DNA from: Lasioglossum baleicum
Lineage: Eukaryota; Arthropoda; Insecta; Hymenoptera; Halictidae
Reading direction: 5' to 3'
DNA length: 64,000 bases
NCBI RefSeq assembly: GCF_051020765.1
Contig: NW_027469232.1
Coordinates: forward strand, 124,001-188,000
This document shows, piece by piece, positions 12,734 to 29,022 of this stretch; within the stretch, counting starts at the first letter, position 1; every line of letters starts with the position of its first letter. The notes beneath the pieces were generated by a model that saw nothing but the letters and a program-made list of their open reading frames with translations, was not told the origin of the DNA and searched no databases. The position numbers and the translations under genes are program-made.

Positions 12734-14497
12734 CGTTCAATGAAAAAGTCATAACGCATAACGCATATCGCATAACCCGTAAAGCACAACGCATAACACA
12801 TAACGCATAACGCATAACGCATAACACATAACGCATAACGCATAACGCATAACGCATAACGCATAACGCATAACGCATAACGCATAACGCATAACGCATA
12901 ACGCATAACGCATAGCGGATAACGAATAACGCATATCGCGTAACGTATAACGCATAACGCATAACGCATAACGCATAACGCATAACGCATAACGCATAAC
13001 GCATAACGCATAACGCATAACGCATAACGCATAACGCATAACGCATAACGCATAACGCATAACGCATAACGCATAACGCATAACGCATAACGCATAACGC
13101 ATAACGCATAACGCATAACGCATAACGCATAACGCATAACGCATAACGCATAACGCATAACGCATAACGCATAACGCATAACGCATAACGCATAACGCAT
13201 AACGCATAACGCATAACGCATAACGCATAACGCATAACGCATAACGCATAACGCATAACGCATAACGCATAACGCATAACGCATAACGCATAACGCATAA
13301 CGCATAACGCATAACGCATAACGCATATCGCATAACGCATAACGTTCAATGAAAAAGTCATAACGCATAACGCATATCGCATAACCCGTAAAGCACAACG
13401 CATAACACATAACGCATAACGCATAACGCATAACACATAACGCATAACGCATAACGCATAACGCATAACGCATAACGCATAACGCATAACGCATAACGCA
13501 TAACGCATAACGCATAACGCATAACGCATAACGCATAACGCATAACGCATAGCGGATAACGAATAACGCATATCGCATAACGTATAACGCATAACGCATA
13601 ACGCATAACGCATAACGCATAACGCATAACGCATAACGCATAACGCATAACGCATAACGCATAACGCATAACGCATAACGCATAACGCATAACGCATAAC
13701 GCATAACGCATAACGCATAACGCATAACGCATAACGCATAACGCATAACGCATAACGCATAACGCATAACGCATAACGCATAACGCATAACGCATAACGC
13801 ATAACGCATAACGCATAACGCATAACGCATAACGCATAACGCATAACGCATAACGCATAACGCATAACGCATAACGCATAACGCATAACGCATAACGCAT
13901 AACGCATAACGCATAACGCATAACGCATAACGCATAACGCATAACGCATAACGCATAACGCATAACGCATAACGCATAACGCATAACGCATAGCGCATAA
14001 CGCATAACGCATAACGCATAACGCATAACGCATAACGCATAACGCATAACGCATAACGCATAACGCATAACGCATAACGCATAACGCATAACGCATAACG
14101 CATAACGCATAACGCGTAACGCGTAACGCGTAACGCGTAACGCATAACGCATAACGCGTAACGCATAACGCATAACGCATAACGCATAACGCATAACGCA
14201 TAACTCATAACGCATAACGCATAACGCATAACGCATAACGCATAACGCATAACGCATAACGCATAACGCATAACGCATAACGCATAACGCATAACGCATA
14301 ACGCATAACGCATAACGCATAACGCATAACGCATAACGCATAACGCATAACGCATAACGCATAACGCATAACGCATAACGCATAACGCATAACGCATAAC
14401 GCATAACGCATAACGCATAACGCATAACGCATAACGCATAACGCATAACGCATAACGCATAACGCATAACGCATAACGCATAACGCATAACGCATAA
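12734..14497. repeat. Tandem pair with CGCATAG-CGGATAA junction
   Basis: Two adjacent blocks, 12,734-13,342 (609 bp) and 13,343 onward. Both start with a form A box and CACATAA, then reach CGCATAG, CGGATAA, CGAATAA, CGCATAT (units from 12,909 and 13,546). In the first block the next unit is CGCGTAA; in the second it is canonical. The distance from core to CGCATAG is 175 versus 203 bp, a difference of four units. The second block extends as near-pure repeat to a run of four CGCGTAA units at 14,113-14,140, one CTCATAA, and canonical units to 14,497. Confidence 0.8.
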
Positions 14498-15428
14498 CGG
14501 ATAACGCATGACGCATAACGGATAACCCACAACGCATAACGCATAAAGCATAACGAATAACGCATATCGCATAACGTATAACGCTTAACGCATAACGCAT
14601 AACGCATAACGCATAACGCGTAACGCATAACGGATAACGCATAACGCATAACGCATAACGCATAACGCATAACGCATAACGCATAACGCATAACGCATAA
14701 CGCATAACGCATAACGCATAACGCATAACGCATAACGCATAACGCATAACGCATAACGCATAACGCATAACGCATAACGCATAACGCATAACGCATAACG
14801 CATAACGCATAACGCATAACGCATAACGCATAACGCATAACGCATAACGCATAACGCATAACGCATAACGCATAACGCATAACGCATAACGCATAACGCA
14901 TAACGCATAACGCATAACGCATAACGCATAACGCATAACGCATAACGCATAACGCATAACGCATAACGCATAACGCATAACGCATAACGCATAACGCATA
15001 ACGCATAACGCATAACGCATAACGCATAACGCATAACGCATAACGCATAACGCATAACGCATAACGCATAACGCATAACGCATAACGCATAACGCATAAC
15101 GCATAACGCATAACGCATAACGCATAACGCATAACGCATAACGCATAACGCATAACGCATAACGCATAACGCATAACGCATAACGCATAACGCATAACGC
15201 ATAACGCATAACGCATAACGCATAACGCATAACGCATAACGCATAACGCATAACGCATAACGCATAACGCATAACGCATAACGCATAACGCATAACGCAT
15301 AACGCATAACGCATAACGCATAACGCATAACGCATAACGCATAACGCATAACGCATAACGCATAACGTATAACGCATAACGCATAACGCATAACGCATAA
15401 CGAATAACGCATATCGCATAACGTATAA

Positions 15429-15526
15429 CGCTTAACGCATAACGCATAACGCATAACGCAGAACGCGTAACGCATAACGCATAACGCATATCGCATAACC
15501 CGTAATGCACAACGCATAACACATAA
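15429..15526 (+). repeat. Coreless tail element (three copies)
   Basis: CGCTTAA, three canonical units, CGCAGAA, CGCGTAA, two canonical units, CGCATAT, canonical, CCCGTAA, TGCACAA, canonical, CACATAA. This is the tail that normally follows a core box, but no core precedes it, and AGCACAA has become TGCACAA. Three copies of identical layout lie at 15,429-15,526, 20,343-20,440 and 26,167-26,264, one per 5-kb repeat. The TGCACAA variant is found only in these three places. Confidence 0.9.
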
Positions 15527-18417
15527 CGCATAACGCATAACGCATAACGCATAACGCATAACGCATAACGCATAACACATAACGCATAACGCATAACGCA
15601 TAACGCATAACGCATAACGCATAACGCATAACGCATAACGCATAACGCATAACGCATAACGCATAACGAATAACGCATATCGCATAACGTATAACGCATA
15701 ACGCATAACGCATAACGCATAACGAATAACGCATATCGCATAACGTATAACGCTTAACGCATAACGCATAACTCATAACGCATAACGCATAACGCATAAC
15801 GCATAACGCATAACGCATAACGCATAACGCATAACGCATAACGCATAACGCATAACGCATAACGCATAACGCATAACGCATAACGCATAACGCATAACGC
15901 ATAACGCATAACGCATAACGCATAACGCATAACGCATAACGCATAACGCATAACGCATAACGCATAACGCATAACGCATAACGCATAACGCATAACGCAT
16001 AACGCATAACGCATAACGCATAACGCATAACGCATAACGCATAACGCATAACGCATAACGCATAACGCATAACGCATAACGGATAACGCATGACGCATAA
16101 CGGATAACCCACAACGCATAACGCATAAAGCATAACGAATAACGCATATCGCATAACGTATAACGCTTAACGCATAACGCATAACGCATAACGCATAACG
16201 CGTAACGCATAACGGATAACGCATAACGCATAACGCATAACGCATAACGCATAACGCATAACGCATAACGCATAACGCATAACGCATAACGCATAACGCA
16301 TAACGCATAACGCATAACGCATAACGCATAACGCATAACGCATAACGCATAACGCATAACGCATAACGCATAACGCATAACGCATAACGCATAACGCATA
16401 ACGCATAACGCATAACGCATAACGCATTACGCATAACGCATAACGCATAACGCATAACGCATAACGCATAACGCATAACGCATAACGCATAACGCATAAC
16501 GCATAACGCATAACGCATAACGCATAACGCATAACGAATAACGCATAACGCATAACGCATAACGCATAACGCACAACGCATAACGCATAACGCATAACGC
16601 ATAACGCATAACGCATAACGCATAACGCATAACGCATGACGCATGACGCATAACGCATAACGCATAACGCATAACGCATAACGCATAACGCATAACGCAT
16701 AACGCATAACGCATAACGCATAACGCATAACGCATAACGCATTACGCATAACGAATAACGCATATCGCATAACGTATAACGCTTAACGCATAACGCATAA
16801 CGCATAACGCATAACGCGTAACGCATAACGGATAACGCATAACGGATAACGCATAACGCATAACGCATAAAGCATAACGGATAACGCATGACGCATAACG
16901 GATAACCCACAACGCATAACGCATAAAGCATAGTCCATAACGCATAACGCATGACACATTACTCATAACGCATTACGCATAACGCATAACGCATAATGCA
17001 TAACGCATTACGCATAACGCATAACGCTCAATGAAAAAGTCATAACGCATAACGCATATCGCATAACCCGTAAAGCACAACGCATAACACATAACGCATA
17101 ACGCATAACGCATAACGCATAACGCATAACGCATAACGCATAACGCATAACGCATAACGCATAACGCATAACGCATAACGCATAACGCATAACGCATAAC
17201 GCATAACGCATAACGCATAACGCATAACGCATAACGCATAACGCATAACGCATAACGCATAACGCATAACGCATAACGCATAACGCATAACGCATAACGC
17301 ATAACGCATAACGCATAACGCATAACGCATAACGCATAACGCATAACGCATAACGGATAACGCATGACGCATAACGCATAACGCATAACGCATAACGCAT
17401 AACGCGTAACGCGTAACGCATAACGCATAACGCATAACGCATAACGCATAACGCATAACGCATAACGCATAACGCATAACGCATAACGCATAACGCATAA
17501 CGCATAACGCATAACGCATAACGCATAACGCATAACGCATAACGCATAACGCATAACGCATAACGCATAACGCATAACGCATAACGCATAACGCATAACG
17601 CATAACGCATAACGCATAACGCATAACGCATAACGCATAACGCATAACGCATAACGCATAACGCATAACGCATAACGCATAACGCATAACGCATAACGCA
17701 TAACGCATAACGCATAACGCATAACGCATAACGCATAACGCATAACGCATAACGCATAACGCATAACGCATAACGCATAACGCATAACGCATAACGCATA
17801 ACGCATAACGCATAACGCATAACGCATAACGCATAACGCATAACGCATAACGCATAACGCATAACGCATAACGCATAACGCATAACGCATAACGCATAAC
17901 GCATAACGCATAACGCATAACGCATAACGCATAACGCATAACGCATAACGAATAACGCATAACGCATAACGCATAACGCATAACGCACAACGCATAACGC
18001 ATAACGCATAACGCATAACGCATAGCGCATGACGCATAACGCATAACGCATGACGCATGACGCATAACGCATAACGCATAACGCATAACGCATAACGCAT
18101 AACGCATAACGCATAACGCATAACGCATAACGCATAACGCATAACGAATAACGCATATCGCATAACGTATAACGCTTAACGCATAACGCATAACGCATAA
18201 CGCATAACGCGTAACGCATAACGGATAACGCATAACGGATAACGCATAACGCATAACGCATAAAGCATAACGGATAACGCATGACGCATAACGGATAACC
18301 CACAACGCATAACGCATAAAGCATAGTCCATAACGCATAACGCATGACACATTACTCATAACGCATTACGCATAACGCATAACGCATAATGCATAACGCA
18401 TTACGCATAACGCATAA

Positions 18418-18991
18418 CGCTCAATGAAAAAGTCATAACGCATAACGCATATCGCATAACCCGTAAAGCACAACGCATAACACATAACGCATAACGCATA
18501 ACGCATAACGCATAACGCATAACGCATAACGCATAACGCATAACGCATAACGCATAACGCATAACGCATAACGCATAACGCATAACGCATAACGCATAAC
18601 GCATAACGCATAACGCATAACGCATAACGGATAACGCATGACGCATAACGCATAACGCATAACGCATAACGCATAACGCGTAACGCATAACGCATAACGC
18701 ATAACGCATAACGCATAACGCATAACGCATAACGCATAACGCATAACGCATAACGCATAACGCATAACGCATAACGCATGACGCATAACGGATAACCCAT
18801 AACGCATAACGCATAAAGCATAGTCCATAACGGATAACGCATGACGCATAACGGATAACCCATAACGCATAACGCATAAAGCATAGTCCATAACGCATAA
18901 CGCATGACACATTACTCATAACGCATTACGCATAATGCATAACGCATAATGCATAACGCATAATGCATAACGCATTACGCATAACGCATAA
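18418..18991. repeat. 0.6-kb block with doubled AGCATAG-TCCATAA (four copies)
   Basis: Starts with a form B core. It ends with two successive runs of CGGATAA, CCCATAA, two canonical units, AGCATAG, TCCATAA, and then box 2 of the next block. Copies: 18,418-18,991 (574 bp), 23,339-23,933 (595), 27,826-28,441 (616) and 28,442-29,001 (560). Lengths differ by 3, 6 and 8 units. The last two copies are directly adjacent, a local tandem duplication. In this block CCCATAA replaces the CCCACAA found before AGCATAG elsewhere. Confidence 0.88.
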
Positions 18992-19530
18992 CGCTCAATG
19001 AAAAAGTCATAACGCATAACGCATAACGCATAACGCATAACGCATAACGCATAACGCATAACGCATAACGCATAACGCATAACGCATAACGCATAACGCA
19101 TAACGCATAACGCATAACGCATAACGCATAACGCATAACGCATAACGCATAACGCATAACGCATAACGCATAACGCATAACGCATAACGCATAACGCATA
19201 ACGCATAACGCATAACGCATAACGCATAACGCATAACGCATAACGCATAACGCATAACGCATAACGCATAACGCATAACGCATAACGCATAACGCATAAC
19301 GCATAACGCATAACGCATAACGCATAACGCATAACGCATAACGCATAACGCATAACGCATAACGCATAACGCATAACGCATAACGCATAACGCATAACGC
19401 ATAACGCATAACGCATAACGCATAACGCATAACGCATAACGCATAACGCATAACGCATAACGCATAACGCATAACGCATAACGAATAACGCATAACGCAT
19501 AACGCATGACGCATAACGCATAACGCATAA

Positions 19531-22500
19531 CGGATAACGCATGACGCATAACGGATAACCCGCAACGCATAACGCATAAAGCATAACGAATAACGCATAT
19601 CGCATAACGTATAACGCTTAACGCATAACGCATAACGCATAACGCATAACGCGTAACGCATAACGGATAACGCATAACGCATAACGCATAACGCATAACG
19701 CATAACGCATAACGCATAACGCATAACGCATAACGCATAACGCATAACGCATAACGCATAACGCATAACGCATAACGCATAACGCATAACGCATAACGCA
19801 TAACGCATAACGCATAACGCATAACGCATAACGCATAACGCATAACGCATAACGCATAACGCATAACGCATAACGCATAACGCATAACGCATAACGCATA
19901 ACGCATAACGCATAACGCATAACGCATAACGCATAACGCATAACGCATAACGCATAACGCATAACGCATAACGCATAACGCATAACGCATAACGCATAAC
20001 GCATAACGCATAACGCATAACGCATAACGCATAACGCATAACGCATAACGCATAACGCATAACGCATAACGCATAACGCATAACGCATAACGCATAACGC
20101 ATAACGCATAACGCATAACGCATAACGCATAACGCATAACGCATAACGCATAACGCATAACGCATAACGCATAACGCATAACGCATAACGCATAACGCAT
20201 AACGCATAACGCATAACGCATAACGCATAACGCATAACGCATAACGCATAACGCATAACGCATAACGCATAACGCATAACGTATAACGCATAACGCATAA
20301 CGCATAACGCATAACGAATAACGCATATCGCATAACGTATAACGCTTAACGCATAACGCATAACGCATAACGCAGAACGCGTAACGCATAACGCATAACG
20401 CATATCGCATAACCCGTAATGCACAACGCATAACACATAACGCATAACGCATAACGCATAACGCATAACGCATAACGCATAACGCATAACACATAACGCA
20501 TAACGCATAACGCATAACGCATAACGCATAACGCATAACGCATAACGCATAACGCATAACGCATAACGCATAACGAATAACGCATATCGCATAACGTATA
20601 ACGCATAACGCATAACGCATAACGCATAACGAATAACGCATATCGCATAACGTATAACGCTTAACGCATAACGCATAACTCATAACGCATAACGCATAAC
20701 GCATAACGCATAACGCATAACGCATAACGCATAACGCATAACGCATAACGCATAACGCATAACGCATAACGCATAACGCATAACGCATAACGCATAACGC
20801 ATAACGCATAACGCATAACGCATAACGCATAACGCATAACGCATAACGCATAACGCATAACGCATAACGCATAACGCATAACGCATAACGCATAACGCAT
20901 AACGCATAACGCATAACGCATAACGCATAACGCATAACGCATAACGCATAACGCATAACGCATAACGCATAACGCATAACGCATAACGCATAACGCATAA
21001 CGCATAACGCATAACGCATAACGGATAACGCATGACGCATAACGGATAACCCACAACGCATAACGCATAAAGCATAACGAATAACGCATATCGCATAACG
21101 TATAACGCTTAACGCATAACGCATAACGCATAACGCATAACGCGTAACGCATAACGGATAACGCATAACGCATAACGCATAACGCATAACGCATAACGCA
21201 TAACGCATAACGCATAACGCATAACGCATAACGCATAACGCATAACGCATAACGCATAACGCATAACGCATAACGCATAACGCATAACGCATAACGCATA
21301 ACGCATAACGCATAACGCATAACGCATAACGCATAACGCATAACGCATAACGCATTACGCATAACGCATAACGCATAACGCATAACGCATAACGCATAAC
21401 GCATAACGCATAACGCATAACGCATAACGCATAACGCATAACGCATAACGCATAACGCATAACGAATAACGCATAACGCATAACGCATAACGCATAACGC
21501 ACAACGCATAACGCATAACGCATAACGCATAACGCATAACGCATAACGCATAACGCATAACGCATGACGCATGACGCATAACGCATAACGCATAACGCAT
21601 AACGCATAACGCATAACGCATAACGCATAACGCATAACGCATAACGCATAACGCATAACGCATTACGCATAACGAATAACGCATATCGCATAACGTATAA
21701 CGCTTAACGCATAACGCATAACGCATAACGCATAACGCGTAACGCATAACGGATAACGCATAACGGATAACGCATAACGCATAACGCATAAAGCATAACG
21801 GATAACGCATGACGCATAACGGATAACCCACAACGCATAACGCATAAAGCATAGTCCATAACGCATAACGCATGACACATTACTCATAACGCATTACGCA
21901 TAACGCATAACGCATAATGCATAACGCATTACGCATAACGCATAACGCTCAATGAAAAAGTCATAACGCATAACGCATATCGCATAACCCGTAAAGCACA
22001 ACGCATAACACATAACGCATAACGCATAACGCATAACGCATAACGCATAACGCATAACGCATAACGCATAACGCATAACGCATAACGCATAACGCATAAC
22101 GCATAACGCATAACGCATAACGCATAACGCATAACGCATAACGCATAACGCATAACGCATAACGCATAACGCATAACGCATAACGCATAACGCATAACGC
22201 ATAACGCATAACGCATAACGCATAACGCATAACGCATAACGCATAACGCATAACGCATAACGCATAACGCATAACGGATAACGCATGACGCATAACGCAT
22301 AACGCATAACGCATAACGCATAACGCATAACGCGTAACGCATAACGCATAACGCATAACGCATAACGCATAACGCATAACGCATAACGCATAACGCATAA
22401 CGCATAACGCATAACGCATAACGCATAACGCATAACGCATAACGCATAACGCATAACGCATAACGCATAACGCATAACGCATAACGCATAACGCATAACG

Positions 22501-24479
22501 CATAACGCATAACGCATAACGCATAACGCATAACGCATAACGCATAACGCATAACGCATAACGCATAACGCATAACGCATAACGCATAACGCATAACGCA
22601 TAACGCATAACGCATAACGCATAACGCATAACGCATAACGCATAACGCATAACGCATAACGCATAACGCATAACGCATAACGCATAACGCATAACGCATA
22701 ACGCATAACGCATAACGCATAACGCATAACGCATAACGCATAACGCATAACGCATAACGCATAACGCATAACGCATAACGCATAACGCATAACGCATAAC
22801 GCATAACGCATAACGCATAACGCATAACGCATAACGCATAACGCATAACGCATAACGCATAACGCATAACGAATAACGCATAACGCATAACGCATAACGC
22901 ATAACGCACAACGCATAACGCATAACGCATAACGCATAACGCATAGCGCATGACGCATAACGCATAACGCATGACGCATGACGCATAACGCATAACGCAT
23001 AACGCATAACGCATAACGCATAACGCATAACGCATAACGCATAACGCATAACGCATAACGCATAACGAATAACGCATATCGCATAACGTATAACGCTTAA
23101 CGCATAACGCATAACGCATAACGCATAACGCGTAACGCATAACGGATAACGCATAACGGATAACGCATAACGCATAACGCATAAAGCATAACGGATAACG
23201 CATGACGCATAACGGATAACCCACAACGCATAACGCATAAAGCATAGTCCATAACGCATAACGCATGACACATTACTCATAACGCATTACGCATAACGCA
23301 TAACGCATAATGCATAACGCATTACGCATAACGCATAACGCTCAATGAAAAAGTCATAACGCATAACGCATATCGCATAACCCGTAAAGCACAACGCATA
23401 ACACATAACGCATAACGCATAACGCATAACGCATAACGCATAACGCATAACGCATAACGCATAACGCATAACGCATAACGCATAACGCATAACGCATAAC
23501 GCATAACGCATAACGCATAACGCATAACGCATAACGCATAACGCATAACGCATAACGCATAACGGATAACGCATGACGCATAACGCATAACGCATAACGC
23601 ATAACGCATAACGCGTAACGCATAACGCATAACGCATAACGCATAACGCATAACGCATAACGCATAACGCATAACGCATAACGCATAACGCATAACGCAT
23701 AACGCATAACGCATAACGCATGACGCATAACGGATAACCCATAACGCATAACGCATAAAGCATAGTCCATAACGGATAACGCATGACGCATAACGGATAA
23801 CCCATAACGCATAACGCATAAAGCATAGTCCATAACGCATAACGCATGACACATTACTCATAACGCATTACGCATAATGCATAACGCATAATGCATAACG
23901 CATAATGCATAACGCATTACGCATAACGCATAACGCTCAATGAAAAAGTCATAACGCATAACGCATAACGCATAACGCATAACGCATAACGCATAACGCA
24001 TAACGCATAACGCATAACGCATAACGCATAACGCATAACGCATAACGCATAACGCATAACGCATAACGCATAACGCATAACGCATAACGCATAACGCATA
24101 ACGCATAACGCATAACGCATAACGCATAACGCATAACGCATAACGCATAACGCATAACGCATAACGCATAACGCATAACGCATAACGCATAACGCATAAC
24201 GCATAACGCATAACGCATAACGCATAACGCATAACGCATAACGCATAACGCATAACGCATAACGCATAACGCATAACGCATAACGCATAACGCATAACGC
24301 ATAACGCATAACGCATAACGCATAACGCATAACGCATAACGCATAACGCATAACGCATAACGCATAACGCATAACGCATAACGCATAACGCATAACGCAT
24401 AACGCATAACGCATAACGCATAACGCATAACGAATAACGCATAACGCATAACGCATGACGCATAACGCATAACGCATAA
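19531..24479. repeat. 5-kb higher-order repeat, copy 2
   Basis: Same landmark series as copy 1. It starts with CGGATAA, CGCATGA and CGGATAA at 19,531, but with CCCGCAA in place of CCCACAA. The coreless tail is at 20,343, box 2 at 21,876, 23,269 and 23,850, and form B cores at 21,946, 23,339 and 23,934. The 1,393-bp interval between the first two cores is identical in length in both copies. Elsewhere the copies differ by 1-13 whole units. The right boundary is approximate, placed by analogy with the CGAATAA unit at 19,482 versus 24,431. Confidence 0.85.
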
Positions 24480-27400
24480 CGCATAACGCGTAACGCGTAA
24501 CGCATAACGGATAACGCATAACGCATAACGCATAACGCATAACGCATAACGCATAACGCATAACGCATAACGCATAACGCATAACGCATAACGCATAACG
24601 CATAACGCATAACGCATAACGCATAACGCATAACGCATAACGCATAACGCATAACGCATAACGCATAACGCATAACGCATAACGCATAACGCATAACGCA
24701 TAACGCATAACGCATTACGCATAACGCATAACGCATAACGCATAACGCATAACGCATAACGCATAACGCATAACGCATAACGCATAACGCATAACGCATA
24801 ACGCATAACGCATAACGCATAACGCATAACGCATAACGAATAACGCATAACGCATAACGCATAACGCATAACGCACAACGCATAACGCATAACGCATAAC
24901 GCATAACGCATAACGCATAACGCATAACGCATAACGCATGACGCATGACGCATGACGCATAACGCATAACGCATAACGCATAACGCATAACGCATAACGC
25001 ATAACGCATAACGCATAACGCATAACGCATAACGCATAACGCATAACGCATTACGCATAACGAATAACGCATATCGCATAACGTATAACGCTTAACGCAT
25101 AACGCATAACGCATAACGCATAACGCGTAACGCATAACGGATAACGCATAACGGATAACGCATAACGCATAACGCATAAAGCATAACGGATAACGCATGA
25201 CGCATAACGGATAACCCACAACGCATAACGCATAAAGCATAGTCCATAACGCATAACGCATGACACATTACTCATAACGCATTACGCATAACGCATAACG
25301 CATAATGCATAACGCATTACGCATAACGCATAACGCTCAATGAAAAAGTCATAACGCATAACGCATATCGCATAACCCGTAAAGCACAACGCATAACACA
25401 TAACGCATAACGCATAACGCATAACGCATAACGCATAACGCATAACGCATAACGCATAACGCATAACGCATAACGCATAACGCATAACGCATAACGCATA
25501 ACGCATAACGCATAACGCATAACGCATAACGCATAACGCATAACGCATAACGCATAACGCATAACGCATAACGCATAACGCATAACGCATAACGCATAAC
25601 GCATAACGCATAACGCATAACGCATAACGCATAACGCATAACGCATAACGCATAACGCATAACGGATAACGCATGACGCATAACGCATAACGCATAACGC
25701 ATAACGCATAACGCATAACGCGTAACGCATAACGCATAACGCATAACGCATAACGCATAACGCATAACGCATAACGCATAACGCATAACGCATAACGCAT
25801 AACGCATAACGCATAACGCATAACGCATAACGCATAACGCATAACGCATAACGCATAACGCATAACGAATAACGCATAACGCATAACGCATGACGCATAA
25901 CGCATAACGCATAACGCATAACGCATAACGCGTAACGCATAACGGATAACGCATAACGGATAACGCATAACGCATAACGCATAACGGATAACGCATGACG
26001 CATGACGCATAACGCATAACGCATAACGCATAACGCATAACGCATAACGCATAACGCATAACGCATAACGCATAACGCATAACGCATAACGCATAACGCA
26101 TAACGCATAACGCATAACGCATAACGCATAACGCATAACGAATAACGCATATCGCATAACGTATAACGCTTAACGCATAACGCATAACGCATAACGCAGA
26201 ACGCGTAACGCATAACGCATAACGCATATCGCATAACCCGTAATGCACAACGCATAACACATAACGCATAACGCATAACGCATAACGCATAACGCATAAC
26301 ACATAACGCATAACGCATAACGCATAACGCATAACGCATAACGCATAACGCATAACGCATAACGCATAACGCATAACGCATAACGCATAACGCATAACGC
26401 ATAACGCATAACGCATAACGCATAACGCATAACGCATAACGCATAACGCATAACGAATAACGCATATCGCATAACGTATAACGCATAACGCATAACGCAT
26501 AACGCATAACGAATAACGCATATCGCATAACGTATAACGCTTAACGCATAACGCATAACGCATAACGCGTAACGCATGACGGATAACGCATAACGGATAA
26601 CGCATAACGCATAACGCATAACGCATAACGGATAACGCATGACGCATAACGGATAACCCACAACGCATAACGCATAAAGCATAGTCCATAACGCATAACG
26701 CATGACACATTACTCATAACGCATTACGCATAACGCATAACGCATAATGCATAACGCATTACGCATAACGCATAACGCTCAATGAAAAAGTCATAACGCA
26801 TAACGCATATCGCATAACCCGTAAAGCACAACGCATAACACATAACGCATAACGCATAACGCATAACGCATAACGCATAACGCATAACGCATAACGCATA
26901 ACGCATAACGCATAACGCATAACGCATAACGCATAACGCATAACGCATAACGCATAACGCATAACGCATAACGCATAACGCATAACGCATAACGCATAAC
27001 GCATAACGCATAACGCATAACGCATAACGCATAACGCATAACGCATAACGCATAACGCATAACGCATAACGCATAACGCATAACGCATAACGCATAACGC
27101 ATAACGCATAACGCATAACGCATAACGCATAACGCATAACGCATAACGCATAACGCATAACGCATAACGCATAACGCATAACGCATAACGCATAACGCAT
27201 AACGCATAACGCATAACGCATAACGCATAACGCATAACGTATAACGCATAACGCATAACGCATAACGCATAACGCATAACGCATAACGCATAACGCATAA
27301 CGCATAACGCATAACGCATAACGCATAACGCATAACGCATAACGAATAACGCATAACGCATAACGCATAACGCATAACGCACAACGCATAACGCATAACG

Positions 27401-29001
27401 CATAACGCATAACGCATAACGCATAACGCATAACGCATAACGCATAACGCATGACGCATGACGCATAACGCATAACGCATAACGCATAACGCATAACGCA
27501 TAACGCATAACGCATAACGCATAACGCATAACGCATAACGCATAACGCATAACGAATAACGCATATCGCATAACGTATAACGCTTAACGCATAACGCATA
27601 ACGCATAACGCATAACGCGTAACGCATAACGGATAACGCATAACGGATAACGCATAACGCATAACGCATAAAGCATAACGGATAGCGCATGACGCATAAC
27701 GGATAACCCACAACGCATAACGCATAAAGCATAGTCCATAACGCATAACGCATGACACATTACTCATAACGCATTACGCATAACGCATAACGCATAATGC
27801 ATAACGCATTACGCATAACGCATAACGCTCAATGAAAAAGTCATAACGCATAACGCATATCGCATAACCCGTAAAGCACAACGCATAACACATAACGCAT
27901 AACGCATAACGCATAACGCATAACGCATAACGCATAACGCATAACGCATAACGCATAACGCATAACGCATAACGCATAACGCATAACGCATAACGCATAA
28001 CGCATAACGCATAACGCATAACGCATAACGCATAACGCATAACGCATAACGCATAACGCATAACGCATAACGCATAACGCATAACGGATAACGCATGACG
28101 CATAACGCATAACGCATAACGCATAACGCGTAACGCATAACGCATAACGCATAACGCATAACGCATAACGCATAACGCATAACGCATAACGCATAAAGCA
28201 TAACGCATAACGCATAACGCATAACGCATAACGCATAACGCATGACGCATAACGGATAACCCATAACGCATAACGCATAAAGCATAGTCCATAACGGATA
28301 ACGCATGACGCATAACGGATAACCCATAACGCATAACGCATAAAGCATAGTCCATAACGCATAACGCATGACACATTACTCATAACGCATTACGCATAAT
28401 GCATAACGCATAATGCATAACGCATTACGCATAACGCATAACGCTCAATGAAAAAGTCATAACGCATAACGCATAACGCATAACGCATAACGCATAACGC
28501 ATAACGCATAACGCATAACGCATAACGCATAACGCATAACGCATAACGCATAACGCATAACGCATAACGCATAACGCATAACGCATAACGCATAACGCAT
28601 AACGCATAACGCATAACGCATAACGCATAACGCATAACGCATAACGCATAACGCATAACGCATAACGCATAACGCATAACGCATAACGCATAACGCATAA
28701 CGCATAACGCATAACGCATAACGCATAACGCATAACGCATAACGCATAACGCATAACGCATAACGCATAACGCATAACGCATAACGCATAACGCATAACG
28801 CATAACGCATAACGGATAACCCATAACGCATAACGCATAAAGCATAGTCCATAACGGATAACGCATGACGCATAACGGATAACCCATAACGCATAACGCA
28901 TAAAGCATAGTCCATAACGCATAACGCATGACACATTACTCATAACGCATTACGCATAATGCATAACGCATAATGCATAACGCATTACGCATAACGCATA
29001 A
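24480..29001. repeat. 5-kb higher-order repeat, mosaic copy 3
   Basis: Carries the same vocabulary as copies 1 and 2 in rearranged order. It skips the section equivalent to 19,580-21,130 and rejoins at CGCGTAA and CGGATAA (about 24,486). Box 2 and form B cores follow at 25,264/25,334, 26,706/26,776, 27,756/27,826, 28,372/28,442 and 28,932/29,002. The coreless tail reappears at 26,167, now between two core boxes. The segment from about 25,045 to 25,275 repeats 16,736-16,966 and 21,657-21,887. Such shuffling suits unequal exchange among repeat copies. Confidence 0.75.
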
Positions 29002-29022
29002 CGCTCAATGAAAAAGTCATAA

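Larger units (their letters stand above)
14498..19530. repeat. 5-kb higher-order repeat, copy 1
   Basis: Begins CGGATAA, CGCATGA, canonical, CGGATAA, CCCACAA, then AGCATAA, CGAATAA, CGCATAT, canonical, CGTATAA, CGCTTAA (14,547-14,590). Other landmarks are a 104-unit pure run at 14,638-15,365, a coreless tail at 15,429, box 2 at 16,955, 18,348 and 18,908, and form B cores at 17,025, 18,418 and 18,992. A 67-unit pure run follows the last core (19,013-19,481). The same series recurs about 4.9-5.0 kb downstream. Offsets are 5,033 bp at the start, 4,914 at 15,429, 4,921 at 16,955 and 18,348, and 4,942 at 18,908, all multiples of 7. Confidence 0.88.

Noticed and set aside
10078..15741. A 1,887-codon minus-strand open frame, and many others from 61 to 1,601 codons
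   Set aside because: They are the heptapeptide MRYALCV repeated, open only because the satellite lacks stops on that strand. Overlapping frames are equally open, they end wherever a variant unit makes a stop, and there is no codon bias, domain or start context.
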